Assembly: GCA_942486035.1 (NCBI GenBank) | Contig: CALNXK010000042.1 | Location: 1,596,501 to 1,660,500 of the forward strand | From: Porites lobata | Lineage: Eukaryota > Cnidaria > Anthozoa > Scleractinia > Poritidae | Reading direction: 5' to 3' | Length of the DNA stretch: 64,000 nt | Shown here: piece by piece, positions 34,020 to 46,581 of the stretch | Layout of the letters: every line of letters starts with the position of its first letter | Position numbering within the stretch: the first letter of the stretch is position 1 | The notes under the pieces: generated by a model | Database searches by the model: none | What the model was told of the DNA's origin: nothing | The model's input: only the letters and a program-made list of their open reading frames with translations | Made by a program: the position numbers and the translations under genes

Positions 34020-34792
34020 CATTTCCATTTCTGTCGCTTGTACGTAAATTTGACCCAGTATTGATCCTCCTCATTCTGAGTTTGCTGATAGTGGCTGAAG
34101 GAATCATTTCATCGAGGAGCCCAGTATCAAAGTACTCGTAGTATTCAAATATTGTGTTAGGGACCTTGATAAATATTGATGACTAAAACAGTTTGAAAAT
34201 ATCAATATATTCAGTGAGAGTGAATAGATGAAAAGAGAGATGATAGAGAAGGAGCCCAATCCCTGATTAATCGCTGCAGTCTTACGAAAGTTGGCAAGAT
34301 GTAAATCAGCGTTTTTGAGCAAATGTTCTCTTGCTCCTAAATGTCTGGCTAAGAAACTGGTATCCCTATTATTAACCATGGTTGAACCAGACTTTTGAGG
34401 CAGGCCTGGTTGAAATATACCTTGAAAGTCTAAGACCTCTGGCCTAATAACTTAATCAGAAAACTTGGTTAGTCTGGTATTCCCAGGCTTTCTTGTCTGG
34501 TAAGGCTTTCTTCATTAACACCTTTGAAGCAGTCGGAAGTAAGTCCAAATCGAAATATAATCGTGGTGCATACTTTCTTTATCATTAAGAGCTGATAGAG
34601 TATTTTCCATAATGATTTACAAACATCAGAATAATAGTTACATATTCCGCAATGCTTATAAGAAAACTTATATACCTTAATTTCTCACAAAAATATTTGT
34701 CCCCACCCCCACCCCGACTCTTTCCCCTCTATACTATTATAAGTAGTAATTGACAGCTGAACTTAGGCGAGAGGTAGTAATTGTAATTAGTA

Positions 34793-35520
34793 TATACTAA
34801 ACCAGTGGATAGTGTTTTTCGCGCGCTCTGATTGGCTACTCAATCAGTGAATATCCTGCACTATTCACTGATTCACCTCCAGTTCCTTCGAGCGAGCGAC
34901 GCCAAACTCGCGTAGGTTGCGAGCAAAATGCCTTCACGGTTTGCTGCGGTAACAAACTAAGACATTTCACAACTAATCAAGCAAGAAATTTCCGAAATAC
35001 ATGAAGAAAGTGACGAAGTTCGGTTTGGAAGTTTTAACAGGTAAAGCGGTGAAAAAGTTTTTTGTTTACAAATGCAAATTAAGCTTAAGTCTTGCGTTAC
35101 TTTATTTTGTTGACTTGTTCATAAATAAGCTTAAAACTAAATTTAGTCATCTTTTTTACAGAATTATTTTAGATACAAAAAGAATTCACAACTCCTTTTG
35201 AAGAAACTTCCCCGCAAGAGCTAAACAAACGCCTTCAAAAGTTTCATTTGTCGCTAAGAAAAAGCGACGACCGTGGCCGTTCGGTCATCGCGCGCCAAAA
35301 TTGTAATCTTTGGCAACAGTAAATGAGTTAAAAATCATCATTTTTGTGCTCAATTATCTCACTGTTTTAGTATATACTAAAACAATTATTCACCTCAGTG
35401 TCGGTGGCTAGTATTGGATATTTACCTCGCCGCTTCGCGGTCTCGGTAAATATACAATACTAGCCACCTCCACTTCGGTGAATAATTGTTATATATTCAG
35501 GGATTTTTTTAGTATATAAA
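34793..35520 (+). mobile_element. Dispersed element R1, copy 2
   Basis: It opens TAGTATATACTAAACCAGTGG and matches the reverse complement of 12245-12918 through a GCGCGC block, a CAATCAGTGAATATCCTGCA block and the exon-like frame at 34928-35040. That frame is 113 bp as in copy 1 and ends at a GTAAAG donor, but carries TAA at codon 12. A hairpin at 35383-35488 has arms CAATTATTCACC and GGTGAATAATTG. Confidence 0.65.
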
Positions 35521-35777
35521 TTCTACTTTGCCATGTCTTAATGTATGTGATAGAAGCTAAGCTCCGTTGCAGTTAGAATAAAATAGTTCCTTTCTTTGAC
35601 TGTTCTCGAGGCCGTTTAGTGATTTTAAAACTAGTGGCGCGCTTTGACCTTCGAGGGAAGTCGGAAGAACTTGCATTGTTATAATAGCTATATTGAATAT
35701 TGTGATCCTGTTGATTTCTGTTTATAGAGAGTACGTACCTTGAGGTTCTACTTCCGGGTAGTTTCACTTTGTCAAGA

Positions 35778-35945
35778 ATGAAGCACATTCCATTAGCTTT
35801 AGTTTTTCAACTATACATTTTTGGTCATACGTTTCTTCATATATTTGAGTGGCGAAAATGCCAACCCGAATGCTCTAAAGGTTCTAATAAGACTCCAAGG
35901 GTAGCATCGACTGTTTCACAAAGCGTGACGATGTACCGGGTGAAA
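35778..35945 (+). CDS. Candidate first exon of a secreted protein
   Basis: ATG at 35778 opens with a hydrophobic N-terminus (MKHIPLALVFQLYIFGHTF) usable as a signal peptide, followed by a Cys pair (KCQPEC). Possible donors are CCAAGG|GTAGCA and ACCGG|GTGAAA; the end given is approximate. No partner exon could be joined with certainty. A candidate downstream exon lies at 38543-38731. No family is recognised, and chance is a real possibility. Confidence 0.25.
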
Positions 35946-36582
35946 TTAATTTTTCCTCGTTCAGTTTTCAGTTTCGATGGAGTCTCGGACTTAATTCTTG
36001 TGTTTAATTAGCTAAGGCTAGTGAGAATATTCGCCAAAAATAGGCTGAATGAAAATGAAAAATGGACTGCTATCATTCAAGCAAAGTGTCTGACACATGT
36101 TAAACAGAGCTAGAACTCTGTAACGCTATGTTTTGATTTGCCTAAATTTAATGCAGCAAAAGCTTAATATAATCAAATCATTTCAGTTTCTGAGCAACAT
36201 CATGTCGTATTATTTTGGTCCGTATATGTCGCTACCAAGTCACATTAAACTCTGTGCCCCTTTTTGTTTTTGCATTTTTTTTCTCACTCTCTCTCCCTCT
36301 TTGTAGTATTTCTTAACTTTTTTTATTTTTTTTTACAAAAAACAAATTGTTATTTAATTCAAAGGACAAATAATAACTAGATTGACATTAATAATATGTC
36401 CGCCTCCTTTCATTTCAGCAATTACCATAATGTAGGAAAATATGTGTAAAGTTAAAAATACAGTATTGACTTTTTATTGCAAATATATATTTATTTAGAG
36501 GTCAACAAGTTTTGACGATGAACCCCATCTCATGTAGGCCTGTATCGCTCAACATTCGCGGCTTTCGTTGTGTTCACTGTAA

Positions 36583-36873
36583 ATTAAAAAGATCTGTTTC
36601 AGCCCCAAAGTGTCAATTCAGCCCTGCAGGCTAAAGTCCGATTCAGCCCTTCTTGGAACAATTTGAGCACAATTTAGGCCAAAAAGCTCTATGAAAAGGC
36701 CATTCCAGCCCACGGTAGGGCCCATTTCAGCCCTGGGACCAAATCAGCCCTAGCTATATTGGACTGTATTGGCCCTGATTTAAGGTAGCCAAATTAGACC
36801 CAAAAATAGGACTGTATTTTACTCACCGAAACGGCCCTGTATTTAGGGCTAAAACAGATCTTTCTGATTTAGA
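36583..36873. mobile_element. MITE with AGATCTGTTTYAGCCC ends
   Basis: The left end AGATCTGTTTCAGCCCC pairs with the right end GGGCTAAAACAGATCT. The interior repeats CAGCCC and GGGC words in both orientations. About 290 bp, non-coding. Confidence 0.7.
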
Positions 36874-37130
36874 GTGTTTAATGTTAAAGATATGCTTTAA
36901 ATTATATTACCAAAAAATTACAGATGTATTTAAGAATACATAACGATAATGACAAGACAGCGGGGCTGATTGACTGTATATTTCACCAGCGTTACAAGTT
37001 GTAACTCCTAGTAGTTAATAAGGTATAAAGAAAGTTCTTGTACGTCCCTATTTGATGATATATTTCTATTTCCGCATCCAAAAATAATTTCCAGCTTTCG
37101 TCCGAAAATTGTTTCCACTCAACTCCTATT

Positions 37131-37460
37131 GTTGGTTTTCACATGACGTCACTAAAATTCAAACTAAAAAACTATCGATCCTACGGAGATTTTTACTTTC
37201 GTGATGCATTAGAGCAGCTGAAAACTAATTTTCATACAAATTTTAGCTTCAAAAGGGTTCTTGGCTTTGTGTTAGAGTACGCTTGAATTTCTAAGCTTTT
37301 GCCTGACGCTGCATTTACATGACGGCTAACAGAGCTGTCATGTAGGTTAAAAAAATGACTTATTTCAGGAAATTTTGCTATCTAAACAGTTCGAGTATTA
37401 GAAAAGTATTACTTTAATGTTTATGAGTTTCTCGAAGAATAAATTCACGCTTTATTAACA
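37131..37460 (+). repeat. Dispersed repeat, copy 2 (partner 2150-2595)
   Basis: It opens GGTTTTCACATGACGTCAC and closes TTTATGAGTTTCTC, as in copy 1, with a shorter middle. Confidence 0.65.
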
Positions 37461-38542
37461 GTGCTGCATGAAATCCAATAATATCAATGATCAGGGAAGA
37501 CTATGTTCTGTTTTGTATGGTAGATGCACTGTAGCCGCGAATTTTTCTTTTCCCGCGAATTTTGATTTCGCCGCCAGAAGTAGCGTAAAGACAGATTGCT
37601 ATCTTTCAATCATTTGAGCAGCAAATAAGGTCCAGTTAAGCTGTTTATATTACAGTACCAACGACCAACCTCTTCACCACCAAGTCTCCCGATTGTCAGC
37701 AAAGTTTGTGTGGGTTTTCTTTTCAATGCTAATCACTGGGAATACAATAAATAAAACTTCGTAAACTTTCAATTTCAAAAGGAAGCTTGATGGTAAAAAT
37801 GTGCTCAGTCATTTTGTGTAAACATTCATAAGGGCTATTATCTGATCTTCCTGACATCCATTATGTCCGAAATCATTGGTGCTTTCAAGGTTTTTGAAGA
37901 CGTTTAGCGTTTCGCCTGTGCCAAAACTGAGATTGAAGCCGTTTATCCGGTAACTGGGCACCTACCCCTCCCCTATATCAATACTTCTCACTTGGGGAAA
38001 ATTGCGACTAGGGGAGGGGTGGGTGGTCAGTACCCCAGAAACCTCAACTGATCCCATTTCTATTACGAAGAGGAAGTGGTAACATTCAAGTTTTATTTGG
38101 GAGATTGCAAAACTCGATGGCAGAATGGTTTCCAGTCTCCAGAGTTTGTTTAAATAACTAAAGGATACAGTCTTTTGATGTATGTTTTTTGATGTAGTAT
38201 GAAAAAGAGGTTGAACTCCGTTGTAACGGGTCTAAAACTGTATCTTTTTTCGCGGCCGTTGATTTGATTAATTTATACTTTTTATCAGCATTTTGACTTT
38301 GGAGAAAACCCCATTAAGGAACTGTCATGTAACTGTATTAAATAGACAGTGAATATAGTGCTCTTGTTGATTGACGCTGGTTAAAATTACGGTTCAAGAG
38401 AGTATTACATGCCTTCAGGCTTGACTTCCCGTAAGCGGTTCAACTTATTCAACAAGGAAGCTAATTCGTTAATTCCATTAGCCCTATACTTGCAACAAAA
38501 GGTTTTTTCCATAATTTGGCCTAAAAACCCAACCCATACCAG
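37461..38542. other. Intergenic, nothing recognised
   Basis: No supported exon or paired repeat. A GGGTAGGGG-type inverted pair near 37960-38030 (CCTACCCCTCCCC and GGGGAGGGGTGGG) may be a short MITE remnant. Confidence 0.4.
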
Positions 38543-38731
38543 GGTACAGTGGGGCAGAATCAACGTCTCTGTAATGGCGTCCGTCCAAAGTTCCCAAGAC
38601 CAGGGCCACAGCCGTTCTGCCTCAAGCTGAGTAATTACAGTGAAGATGTGTTGGTATCAAAGCTCAGTTCAGGAGAGGCGGAAGTGCAAAGACTTCTATT
38701 TTGTCCTCGTCACAATTTTCAGCTTCGAGGT
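38543..38731 (+). CDS. Candidate internal exon, Cys-containing, unassigned
   Basis: After a plausible acceptor (CCCATACCAG) an open frame runs to a donor (CGAG|GTTAAG). It includes NQRLCNGVRPKFPRP, PFCLKLSNYSEDVLVSKLS and EVQRLLFCPRHNFQLR. The amino-acid composition looks protein-like, with three cysteines. I do not recognise the family. It could belong to a gene whose first exon is at 35778, but reading-phase compatibility cannot be shown. Confidence 0.3.
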
Positions 38732-39517
38732 TAAGTATCGATACTTTTTCATTCATATCATGCATGTGCTTGAACAGCTGGAGCCAATGAGTAATTCACC
38801 GAAAATAGCCTGAAGTGAATAGAGAGAATAAACAGACGGCTGTCACTAAGGCATAACGGCAGCGAACCGAGTTAGAACTGTGCAGCAATTTGTTTTACTT
38901 TTCCTGAATTTTGCCTGAATTTAACACATAATCTAATTAGGTAAGTGGGTCTATTTTTTTCTGCCACGTCAAAAAAACCCATATGAAAATATGTTCTGAA
39001 ATGTAGACATCTATCATAAGTACCACATTTCTAAGATAGATAATTTTAAAAGGACGGACTTGGAGTTTATAGACTGCGAGCAATCTCTTATTTTTCTTTG
39101 CAAAGTTACTACACGCGAAACCCAAGCACGCGAGCGGCGAAGCCGCGATAACGTGACGATGGCGTAAGAACGAGAAGAAAAAAGTCTCGTCTCAATCCCT
39201 TATTGTAACACAACGTTGTGGTTTGCAGTGGCGCTGGCTGAGATACGACTAGAAGGATTTTAAAAGAAAAGGAGGACTGCAAGCAGTCTAGGAGTTTACA
39301 ACTGTTCGTCAATCTTTGCTCCGTTAGTCACTGGCTTCTTCCTTGTCAGAAGATCGTATTTGCGAATTCAATGTGGAAATGGAATTTTAAACGGTCTCAG
39401 CAAACAACCGGCTTTGCCAAACGATTGTCAATTAATGAAACATGAAGCTGAAAAATTGCAGCTCAGCGGAACCAATTTTATGTGTTAAGTCTTCCAATAG
39501 AGATCATTTAAGGCAGA

Positions 39518-39610
39518 AATAAACTCTATCTCGGCGAGATAGAACTGTTTCTATACAAACTATAGCCTGCGTGGCAAGCGCATAACAACATGTGGCGTGG
39601 AAAAAGCGAT
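39518..39610. repeat. Repeat around palindrome ATCTCGGCGAGAT
   Basis: CTATCTCGGCGAGATAGA and the following CTATAGCCTGCGTGGCA block recur at 43458-43515 in direct orientation (ATCTCGGCGAGATAGAT, then TTATAGCCTACGTGGCA). It is probably a transposon terminus; the GCCTGCGTGGCA word also forms the end of the MITE at 51862. Confidence 0.5.
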
Positions 39611-40055
39611 GAGCGATGGCCTCGTGAATTAGTGTTCATCTGTGCTGAATTGCGCGCGCGGAAGCGGCTGTTGGGCTAAACAATCTTGCCTGACCAAGCT
39701 GAAAAATATCGGTATTATCTAATCAGAAGCACCATATCATTCTCTTTGTGAGCAGTCCAATAAAGCCATAATAATATTGCCCGTCCCTTTTGTGGCAGCT
39801 GTTTTCCTGTTTGCTGTTATTCCCGATTCTTTCGGTATGTTAATTCTGTTCAACCAGTTTACTTTCATTTTGAAAATAACCTTAACTCACTCGTTCTCGC
39901 CTCGCACAATCCTGGCTCCAGTTGTTCAAAAAGTGGATAGGGCTATCCACAGCAAAATACGGACTGTTTTGCAGCCTAGGGTAGGCAAGTCTCTCTCGGT
40001 GACGTCACAGCTCACGATAGAGTCCAGAAAAACACAAAAGTTTTCTGGCACCAAT

Positions 40056-41114
40056 AGGGAACTTAAGATGGAGACGTTTTCGGGGTGACGGCGACCGGAC
40101 TGGCAGAGAAAGCCTGGAACTAAGGCAGCCGTCGCTTCCCGTCAAAAATAGAACATTAAGATCGCTGTGAACTCAGAAGGACGGCGCATTCAATTAGAAG
40201 AATACCGAAGAAGAAAATATGGCTTCACATAAAGAATTAAGAGAATAAATATTTGCTATGCAGACAACATGTATCGGATGAAGAGTTTCTCGTTTTGTGG
40301 GAAAATTTTGAGTCCAAAAATCCCGATTTTCCTCGGGACAGTTACGATCCGTTCACGCTAAAAAACATGCGGGATGCAGCTGAGTTCAAGGCTGAATTTC
40401 GTGTTGAAAAAAAATGATCTCCACAGGCTTGCCGAAGCCTTGCAAATTACAGGAACATTAAAATGCTACCAAGGAACCGTATTCTTAGTTTGGTATTAAA
40501 ATAATTCCCGGGAAATGCTTGCATGCAACAACAACAACAACTGCAACAACTTTATTTCAGTATTCCCACGCCGAGTTAGTACATGGTATTAGCTACTATT
40601 CTATATAATTTTCAATGCGTTTTATTTATACGATATATATTCTAACGAAAAGAGCGAACTAAAAACACACAATTGAAATATCGGAGTTCATATTTTTTGT
40701 CTGGATACTTTCATTTGGCTCGTAGGAAAATTTTGTCCATGTCAAGCTCACTTACGGTTGGCTGTTTGCCAAGTTGGATCTTGACCCTGTGACATGAAAA
40801 CATAGAAACATTCAAAGATGTAAGTTTAGATAACAGAGCTTGGAAATCGAGCTTGAAATGTCTCTCAAACAAAACAAGGACAATTTAAGAACGATAATCT
40901 GCAAAATGTTGGTTGCTAAACGCAACAAACCTGATTGAAATGAAAGTTAATACTTACGTTTTCGCCACAACGCCAAACAGACCAGTTTCACGTCGCCGAC
41001 GGGACCACGACGGCAAGGTGGTGAGCACGAGCATGCGCAATATCCAACAAATGATGATGTCACGTCCGGTTGAAGTTGCCGTCGCCCCGAACACGTCTCT
41101 ATCTTAAGTTCCCT
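40056..41114 (+). mobile_element. PIF/Harbinger DNA transposon, degenerate
   Basis: Terminal inverted repeats begin AGGGAACTTAAGATGGAGAC on the left, with the right end the reverse complement of AGGGAACTTAAGATAGAGAC. AAT occurs directly outside both ends (40053-40055 and 41115-41117), a 3-bp duplication as expected for this superfamily. The interior holds a transposase N-terminal relic at 40219-40490. Most of the catalytic domain is missing. Confidence 0.85.
40219..40490 (+). pseudogene. Harbinger transposase (HARBI1-like) N-terminal relic
   Basis: Conceptual translation gives MASHKELRE, then after a shift RQHVSDEEFLVLWENF, NPDFPRDSYDPF, AEFKAEFRVEK and, after a one-base slip in a run of A, NDLHRLAEALQI and LKCYQGTVF. 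The F-R-V-x-K-x-D-L-x-x-L-A-x-x-L-x-I block and the CYQGT block are characteristic of cnidarian Harbinger-type transposases just before the DDE nuclease. The DDE residues themselves are absent. At least two frameshifts make it dead. Confidence 0.75.
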
Positions 41115-41442
41115 AATCAGAAGCCAGAACGGCGGTGACCGTTGAGAACTGGTCTGGTAAGACATTGTCCCCAGGGGCTCTTCTCGCCTTTTCTTTACTT
41201 TTCTTCGAGCCATATTTTTCCGCCCGTTTAGACTTTCCCTCGCCCCCACTATCTGCCCTTGGGTCTCCGAGGATGAATACTGATTTGCTTTTAATTAATA
41301 GGCCTTTTTTCAAAAATACCATAATGCTCTTTGTTGTCCCCCCAAATACATTTCTCAGTGGGGCTAACAATCGCCCCAAGAGAAATTGAAAACAATGTTG
41401 AATTATACTAAGCGAGGAACCGAACTGATTAAAGAGCATCCA

Positions 41443-41970
41443 CTCTGAAAATATAGAAAATACGGCGCCACTTCCAAAAGTTTCGGTTCTTCATTTTCTT
41501 CCCAAATAAAGCTTTCAATTGGTTATTTTTGAAAAAGAAAACAATAAATTAAAAGTTCCAAAACCGCTGATTAGAACTGATTTTTTCAAAATCGAGGAAA
41601 GTTTGAAAACTGCCACTTTGCATTCCTACTGTCGTTAAAAATAAAGAAGAAACATGGTGCATTTTCTCTCCGCTTCTGCCAACGTTTAGTACTTCTCTTG
41701 CTCTTACCAAAACACTTGATTATTTCTAGATTATTTTAGAAAACACTTCAAAGTTTTCTTCTTCTCGCTATTGTAGGAAACACAATTGAAGCGCTTCAAC
41801 GAATAGGCTAATATTAGCTTACCGCACACTTCTACACCAAAGAAAGCCCACTTGTACATCGAAATTGAAGCCAAAACTTCCTTTATACTTTTGGGGCTGA
41901 AAATTTCACCAGCGGCTTGAAAATCAAAATTTCGTCGAGAGACAGAAACTTGAACTAAATTTTGGAACAT
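41443..41970. repeat. Tandem duplication, unit 1
   Basis: It shares with 42533-43060 the blocks CGGCGCCACTT, CTTCCCAAATAAAG/CTCCCAAATAAAG, AAAGTTCCAAAA, and a TTCTCTCCGCT/TTCTTTCCGCT block, in order. No family is recognised in its short open frames. Confidence 0.65.
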
Positions 41971-42532
41971 CGATCAATTTTCCAGCGTGCTTTCAAAGCG
42001 CCGAAACTACGTGATTGTACTCACGACTCTCAACTGGAAACGTTTGTTTGGGGTCGTAGACAGTATGTAAGGGAAAAAAAAAGATAAGTTAACCAAAACA
42101 GTACAACAGCATTTACAAGTGAAGAAGATTGAGGTAGCTGAACAGTTTTCGTACACCGTTTTCGCACACCGTTGCATGAGAATATCGGGCTTACGGATAC
42201 AAACTTGAGGCTCTCCCAAAACAGCCAATCGTTAACTCCAATTGCACGAACTTTATAGCTTCTTATCAGCATATTGAACCACTGATCATAACTAATCTTA
42301 AAGAAACGTGATACCATTTTAGGTGGGACATCATTCTGTACGTGCAAGGCATTGTGTCAACTATTATAGAGGGTCACCGCATCCTAAGGTAACTTGCTTC
42401 TGTAAAGCTGAAAACTGTTTTGATGTTTTAATTTAAAATGCTGGCCATATCATTTGTTTAAATTCTGCCTCGGTTCGAACTACCTAAGGCACTGTACCAC
42501 CAAGTTAGGAACAAATTAATTTAAGAGCCTTT

Positions 42533-43060
42533 TCTTGAAAATATCCAAAATTCGGCGCCACTTGCGAAATTTTTAGTTCTTCATATTTCTCCCAAATAAA
42601 GCCTTTGGTTAGTTAAAAGTTCCAAAAGCGATTGAGTTTCTTTTTCAAAATGGACGAAAGTTTGGAAACGGCCATTTTGACATTTTCTTTCCGCTCTTGA
42701 CAACGTACTTTTGGTACCTTTCTTGCTCTTTCTAAAAACTTTTTTTTTTTGCAAAAGCCTTTAAAGTTTTTTTTTTTTTTGCAGGCCTTTTTAGTTACCC
42801 CAATTACTTGAAGCGCTTGAACGAATAATATATGCTTATTGTAGCTTTTCGTACTTCTACACCAAAGACATCAAAATTGAAGCCAAAACTCTAATGATCT
42901 TAATTAAGTAAATTCTTTATACTTTGTTGCGTGAATACATCGTCCGCCTGACAAAAGAAACTCGTCGAGTAAGGAAACGTGAATTGAGAACTTAATTTTG
43001 GTACCTTGGTGGTGAACATGCGATGAGGGCTGACTGATCGAAACAAAGTGTTTGGTATTC
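42533..43060. repeat. Tandem duplication, unit 2
   Basis: Diverged direct copy of 41443-41970, about 1.09 kb downstream. Both units carry an AATAAAG word near the same place and a CTTCTACACCAAAGA block near the far end. If transcribed from the minus strand the units could be UTR-like, but nothing proves it. Confidence 0.65.
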
Positions 43061-45429
43061 TTGCGGTAAAAGTTTTACTTGATCGATGTGTGCAAAATTG
43101 AACTGTAAAAATCAAATCTAAAGACTAAAGCAATAGAATGCTAATTAGGATGATCATTTTATATGAAAAAGGTTTTTTGTTCAGGGAGTCCAGCCTGTGC
43201 ACCCAGTTGAAGCTACTGACACATTGGTTTCCACTACAAAGACCCATGACGTCATGATACGCCCAGTACGAATCACATTCTAGTAGCTTTGAAGCAATCT
43301 TCCCTTGTGTTAAGTGTAAAATAACTTTGTACTGTTTTAATCAAATTAATGGAAACCCATAGTTAAAAGGTAACGTGAAACGCAATTAAGTTATATTTTT
43401 AAGCTGAAGAAGACCGCCTCGGCGGCACACATTCTGTTTAAGCTTGTTTCCAGCATCTATATCTCGGCGAGATAGATATTGAGCTGTTTCGATATGGATT
43501 ATAGCCTACGTGGCATGCGCGCGCATAGGAAACTATGGGGCTCGAGATGTTCACGGCGGGAAAACGTTCTGCGCAAGCTTCTGCGCATCCCTTATCGCAG
43601 GCTCAAGGCGGGCTTTTCTGTGTTTGTTGCTGGAGTTCTGAGTGAAATGCACGAGGTATGAACGTTTGCTCCCTGTAAAGCATTTTTATTTGACATGTTT
43701 GCTTTTTTTTCGTCGCTTGAAAAGTTACTTTGGATTCAGAACAATCAATGTTAAAGGAAAAACGGATCATTCCGTCAGTCTGAGGTGGAATAAAAGGTTT
43801 TGAACATTTCTTAAGAGGCGAGTATTTTTCTGATTGTGCATCCGATTAATTTATGAGTCAGATTTCGCCGGGTTCAATTAAAACCCGCTTGTGTTCTGTT
43901 ATTAGTAGTTATGGTTACTTTTTTTACATGCCCAGATTTATTACCTTTGCAGAACCAGCTTTATCTTTGTCTTCAGTCAAAGAACCATATTAAGAGGCAT
44001 CAGAGTGAACAAACTTGTGCGCTTATTAAACTTTCTCGGAGATAGAAGGCCAGCAAGCTTACTCAAGATCATTTTTCTGTTGCTCAAGTAAAAGTAGTCA
44101 GAGTTTTTTTCATTTTTCATTACATAGTTTTGTTTTCCAGTGCACTGTGAAAGAATAACTTTCTGTACGCAAATTGTCCTTTTCACTCGCTCTGAGGTAG
44201 AGAACGACAACTGCCGGCAGTGACTTCAAAACAATTGACTCTTTTCCCGTAAACAATTGCTGCCGCTTGATTTGACTGAGGCAATAAGCAAAACAAACCC
44301 TTATGTGCAATTTTCTGTATTTTGTAATGATCGGCTGAGTTTATTTTGCTTAAACGAAGACCCTCGCATGGACCAGTTAAGCTTATTGAAAATAGCTAAA
44401 TGGTGAATCATGACTTGGCTGCCAAGTTGCAACTGATTTTTTGCTTTTAAGAACTTTACGTAGGATGTTTTCGCACAGAAAATTCATTTCTTCATTGTCA
44501 GCAAGAAGTTTTTGAAATAATGTAACTTTAACTTTGTTTGAAGGAAATCCTATTTACGCGTAGGTTTTTGACAGATGTTATGCGTGTTCAACTTGACAAC
44601 ACAAAGCAAAATTTATATATCTACGCGAAACGAGGAAGTTTAAAAACTATAGTTGCTTTGAAACCGATTTTTGGGAAGATTTTGACCTTTTTTCTGCCCA
44701 CATATCAACGTAATAACTTATACATTGAGGATTTTGCTTATATTTTAGTGATCTGCGAAACTACGAGTGTCCGATCGAGCTAGGGTTTTAAAATTTCAGC
44801 TCGAGTGCGACAAAGTTCAGTGACTTTAAACACATTGTGGGCAAGCGTTTATTTTTTGGGGCAAATCACTGTCGAAAGATATGTTGTTTTTGTGTCGACA
44901 GTGGAGCTCCGGACCTTATATATCCAGAAACCTCCTTATATGAACACATTTTGTGAATGCATCTTGAAAAAAATCGGACCTACGCATGCACATTTCCAGT
45001 ACAACGCAAGGAAATTAATGTCGTTAAAGTCCGTTTTACTATGAGGTGTTCTTCGAGAAAATTAAGTAACGACAAGGTTATAACCACTGCTTGCAACTTT
45101 TGAAGAAAAATTGCCTGTTCTTTCCAGGTTATGAGTGGAAACATTTTATTTTTAGGCAATAAAATATTTGAAATCCCGCCATTTTTTCAAACCCGGCCAG
45201 GGGATCTGGGCAAAAAAGTTCCGCCCTGAACTCGAGATGCGCCTGAGGGGAAAGGACGCACATTTTCTACTCTCGTGCGTCATCACCAGGCCTCTCTCGA
45301 GGCCAGCGCCACCGTTCTTGTTTGCACCCTAAATTTTCCATGCGCCTGATAAACAGGCTATATACATTGCTGCGATCGCTGCCCCCTTTTAGCGATCTGA
45401 CTGATTGCAGCAATCACATGGCAACCAGG
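43061..45429. other. Intergenic, no supported gene
   Basis: Contains the ATCTCGGCGAGAT repeat copy at 43458-43515. Open frames such as 44538-44783 have no recognisable domain and lie in AT-rich DNA. Confidence 0.4.
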
Positions 45430-45919
45430 CTTTACAAGCACGTTCGGATTTTGAAGGTAAGAGCTGAATTACGCAGAATTGAAGGATTTGATAGTACTTT
45501 CGATAGTTCAGTCTTGAAGGATTTCAAAGACTTCTTTGTTACTAGGGATCTGGGTAAGTTATTCCAGTCTTCCAGAAACAGTTTTCACTGCGAAGGTGCG
45601 TGCCCTCTCTGAGAATTTTTCTTTGGAGGGGGGCCAGTAGATTAAAATTACAATTTCTTGTGTTTTTCGGGTGGTTATCGGAGCTTTTTGTTAACGATGT
45701 GATTAGATAGTGAAGCAGTGTTCCATTTATCCTTTTGAAAGCAAGTGCACAGCGATTTATGTATGCTTCATTGTAAAAGGGGAACCAGCTTAAATTGTTA
45801 AACAAAGTTACTGTTCGCCAAGTGCGAAGGGCATTTAGAATGATACGTGCGGCCCGTTTTTGCATTCGGTTAACTATCTCAAGTAGCATTTTATTGTACG
45901 ATGTCCATACTGCATACAT
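45430..45919 (-). pseudogene. LINE reverse transcriptase 3' end relic
   Basis: On the minus strand 45919-45542 reads NRMQKRAARIILNA, then LSWFPFYNEAYINRCALAFK and further C-terminal blocks. After a one-base frame change at the end it continues WNNLPRSLVTKKSLKSFK with TELSKVL. The QKRAARII, W-x-P-x-x-x-R and WNNLP..L....SL..FK blocks are standard in CR1/L2/RTE-like non-LTR elements. The 5' part of the protein, including the catalytic YxDD region, is not present. Confidence 0.8.
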
Positions 45920-46187
45920 ACGTGAGTGGTTTTATGACTGCGTTAAAGCAAATTATTCTCTGATTTTTCTTCAAGTATGGGCTGGTATAGCTTTAAAGGC
46001 CGAGTCGCTTGGAGAGCTTGTTGCAGAGTTCATCGACGTGTACTTCGTGTGCCGAGTTTTAGTCGAAGCTTAGAAAACGCAAAGTAAATATAACATTGAG
46101 ACAACGTAAAGCGTTCTGCTTTATTTTTATTAATACTGATATTTTTTATCCCTCTGTTGCAATCGCTAAAATTCTCTTGCAATTAAG

Positions 46188-46310
46188 CAATAGACCACAC
46201 CACTTTCTATGGGTTTACCGGCGTGATAAACCACGCGGGATGTTGGAAGAACACGAGAAAAGCTTGTAAATCACGAGCTGAAGGAGAGTGAAAGTGTGGT
46301 CTATTGCGTT
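46188..46310. mobile_element. MITE upstream of the M15 peptidase gene
   Basis: GCAATAGACCACACCACTTTC pairs with the reverse complement of the right end GAAAGTGTGGTCTATTGC. About 123 bp, with an internal GTTTACCGGCGTGATAAACC dyad. It sits about 270 bases upstream of the start codon and could affect the promoter. Confidence 0.75.
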
Positions 46311-46581
46311 TATAAAATAACTTTAAGTTTTCTATTAGTTTACCGGTACAATAAAGCATAGGTTTTTAACCAATCGGAATGCGCGTACTATCTTAGTATT
46401 TTTATAAATACTTACAATATCAGGTATTTACCATATTATTATAAAACTTTGATTGACTTGAGTAAGATAAATACTAAGTCTTTGGTTGACTTAAAAATCT
46501 TGCGTGACCCAGCTAAGATATTGACATTGTTTTATTCTCTTTATAGTGAACATCGGACTAACTTAACCGTCTTATAAAACC

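Noticed and set aside
45322..45612. 96-residue plus-strand open frame
   Set aside because: Antisense to the LINE relic, whose minus-strand reading has clear family motifs.
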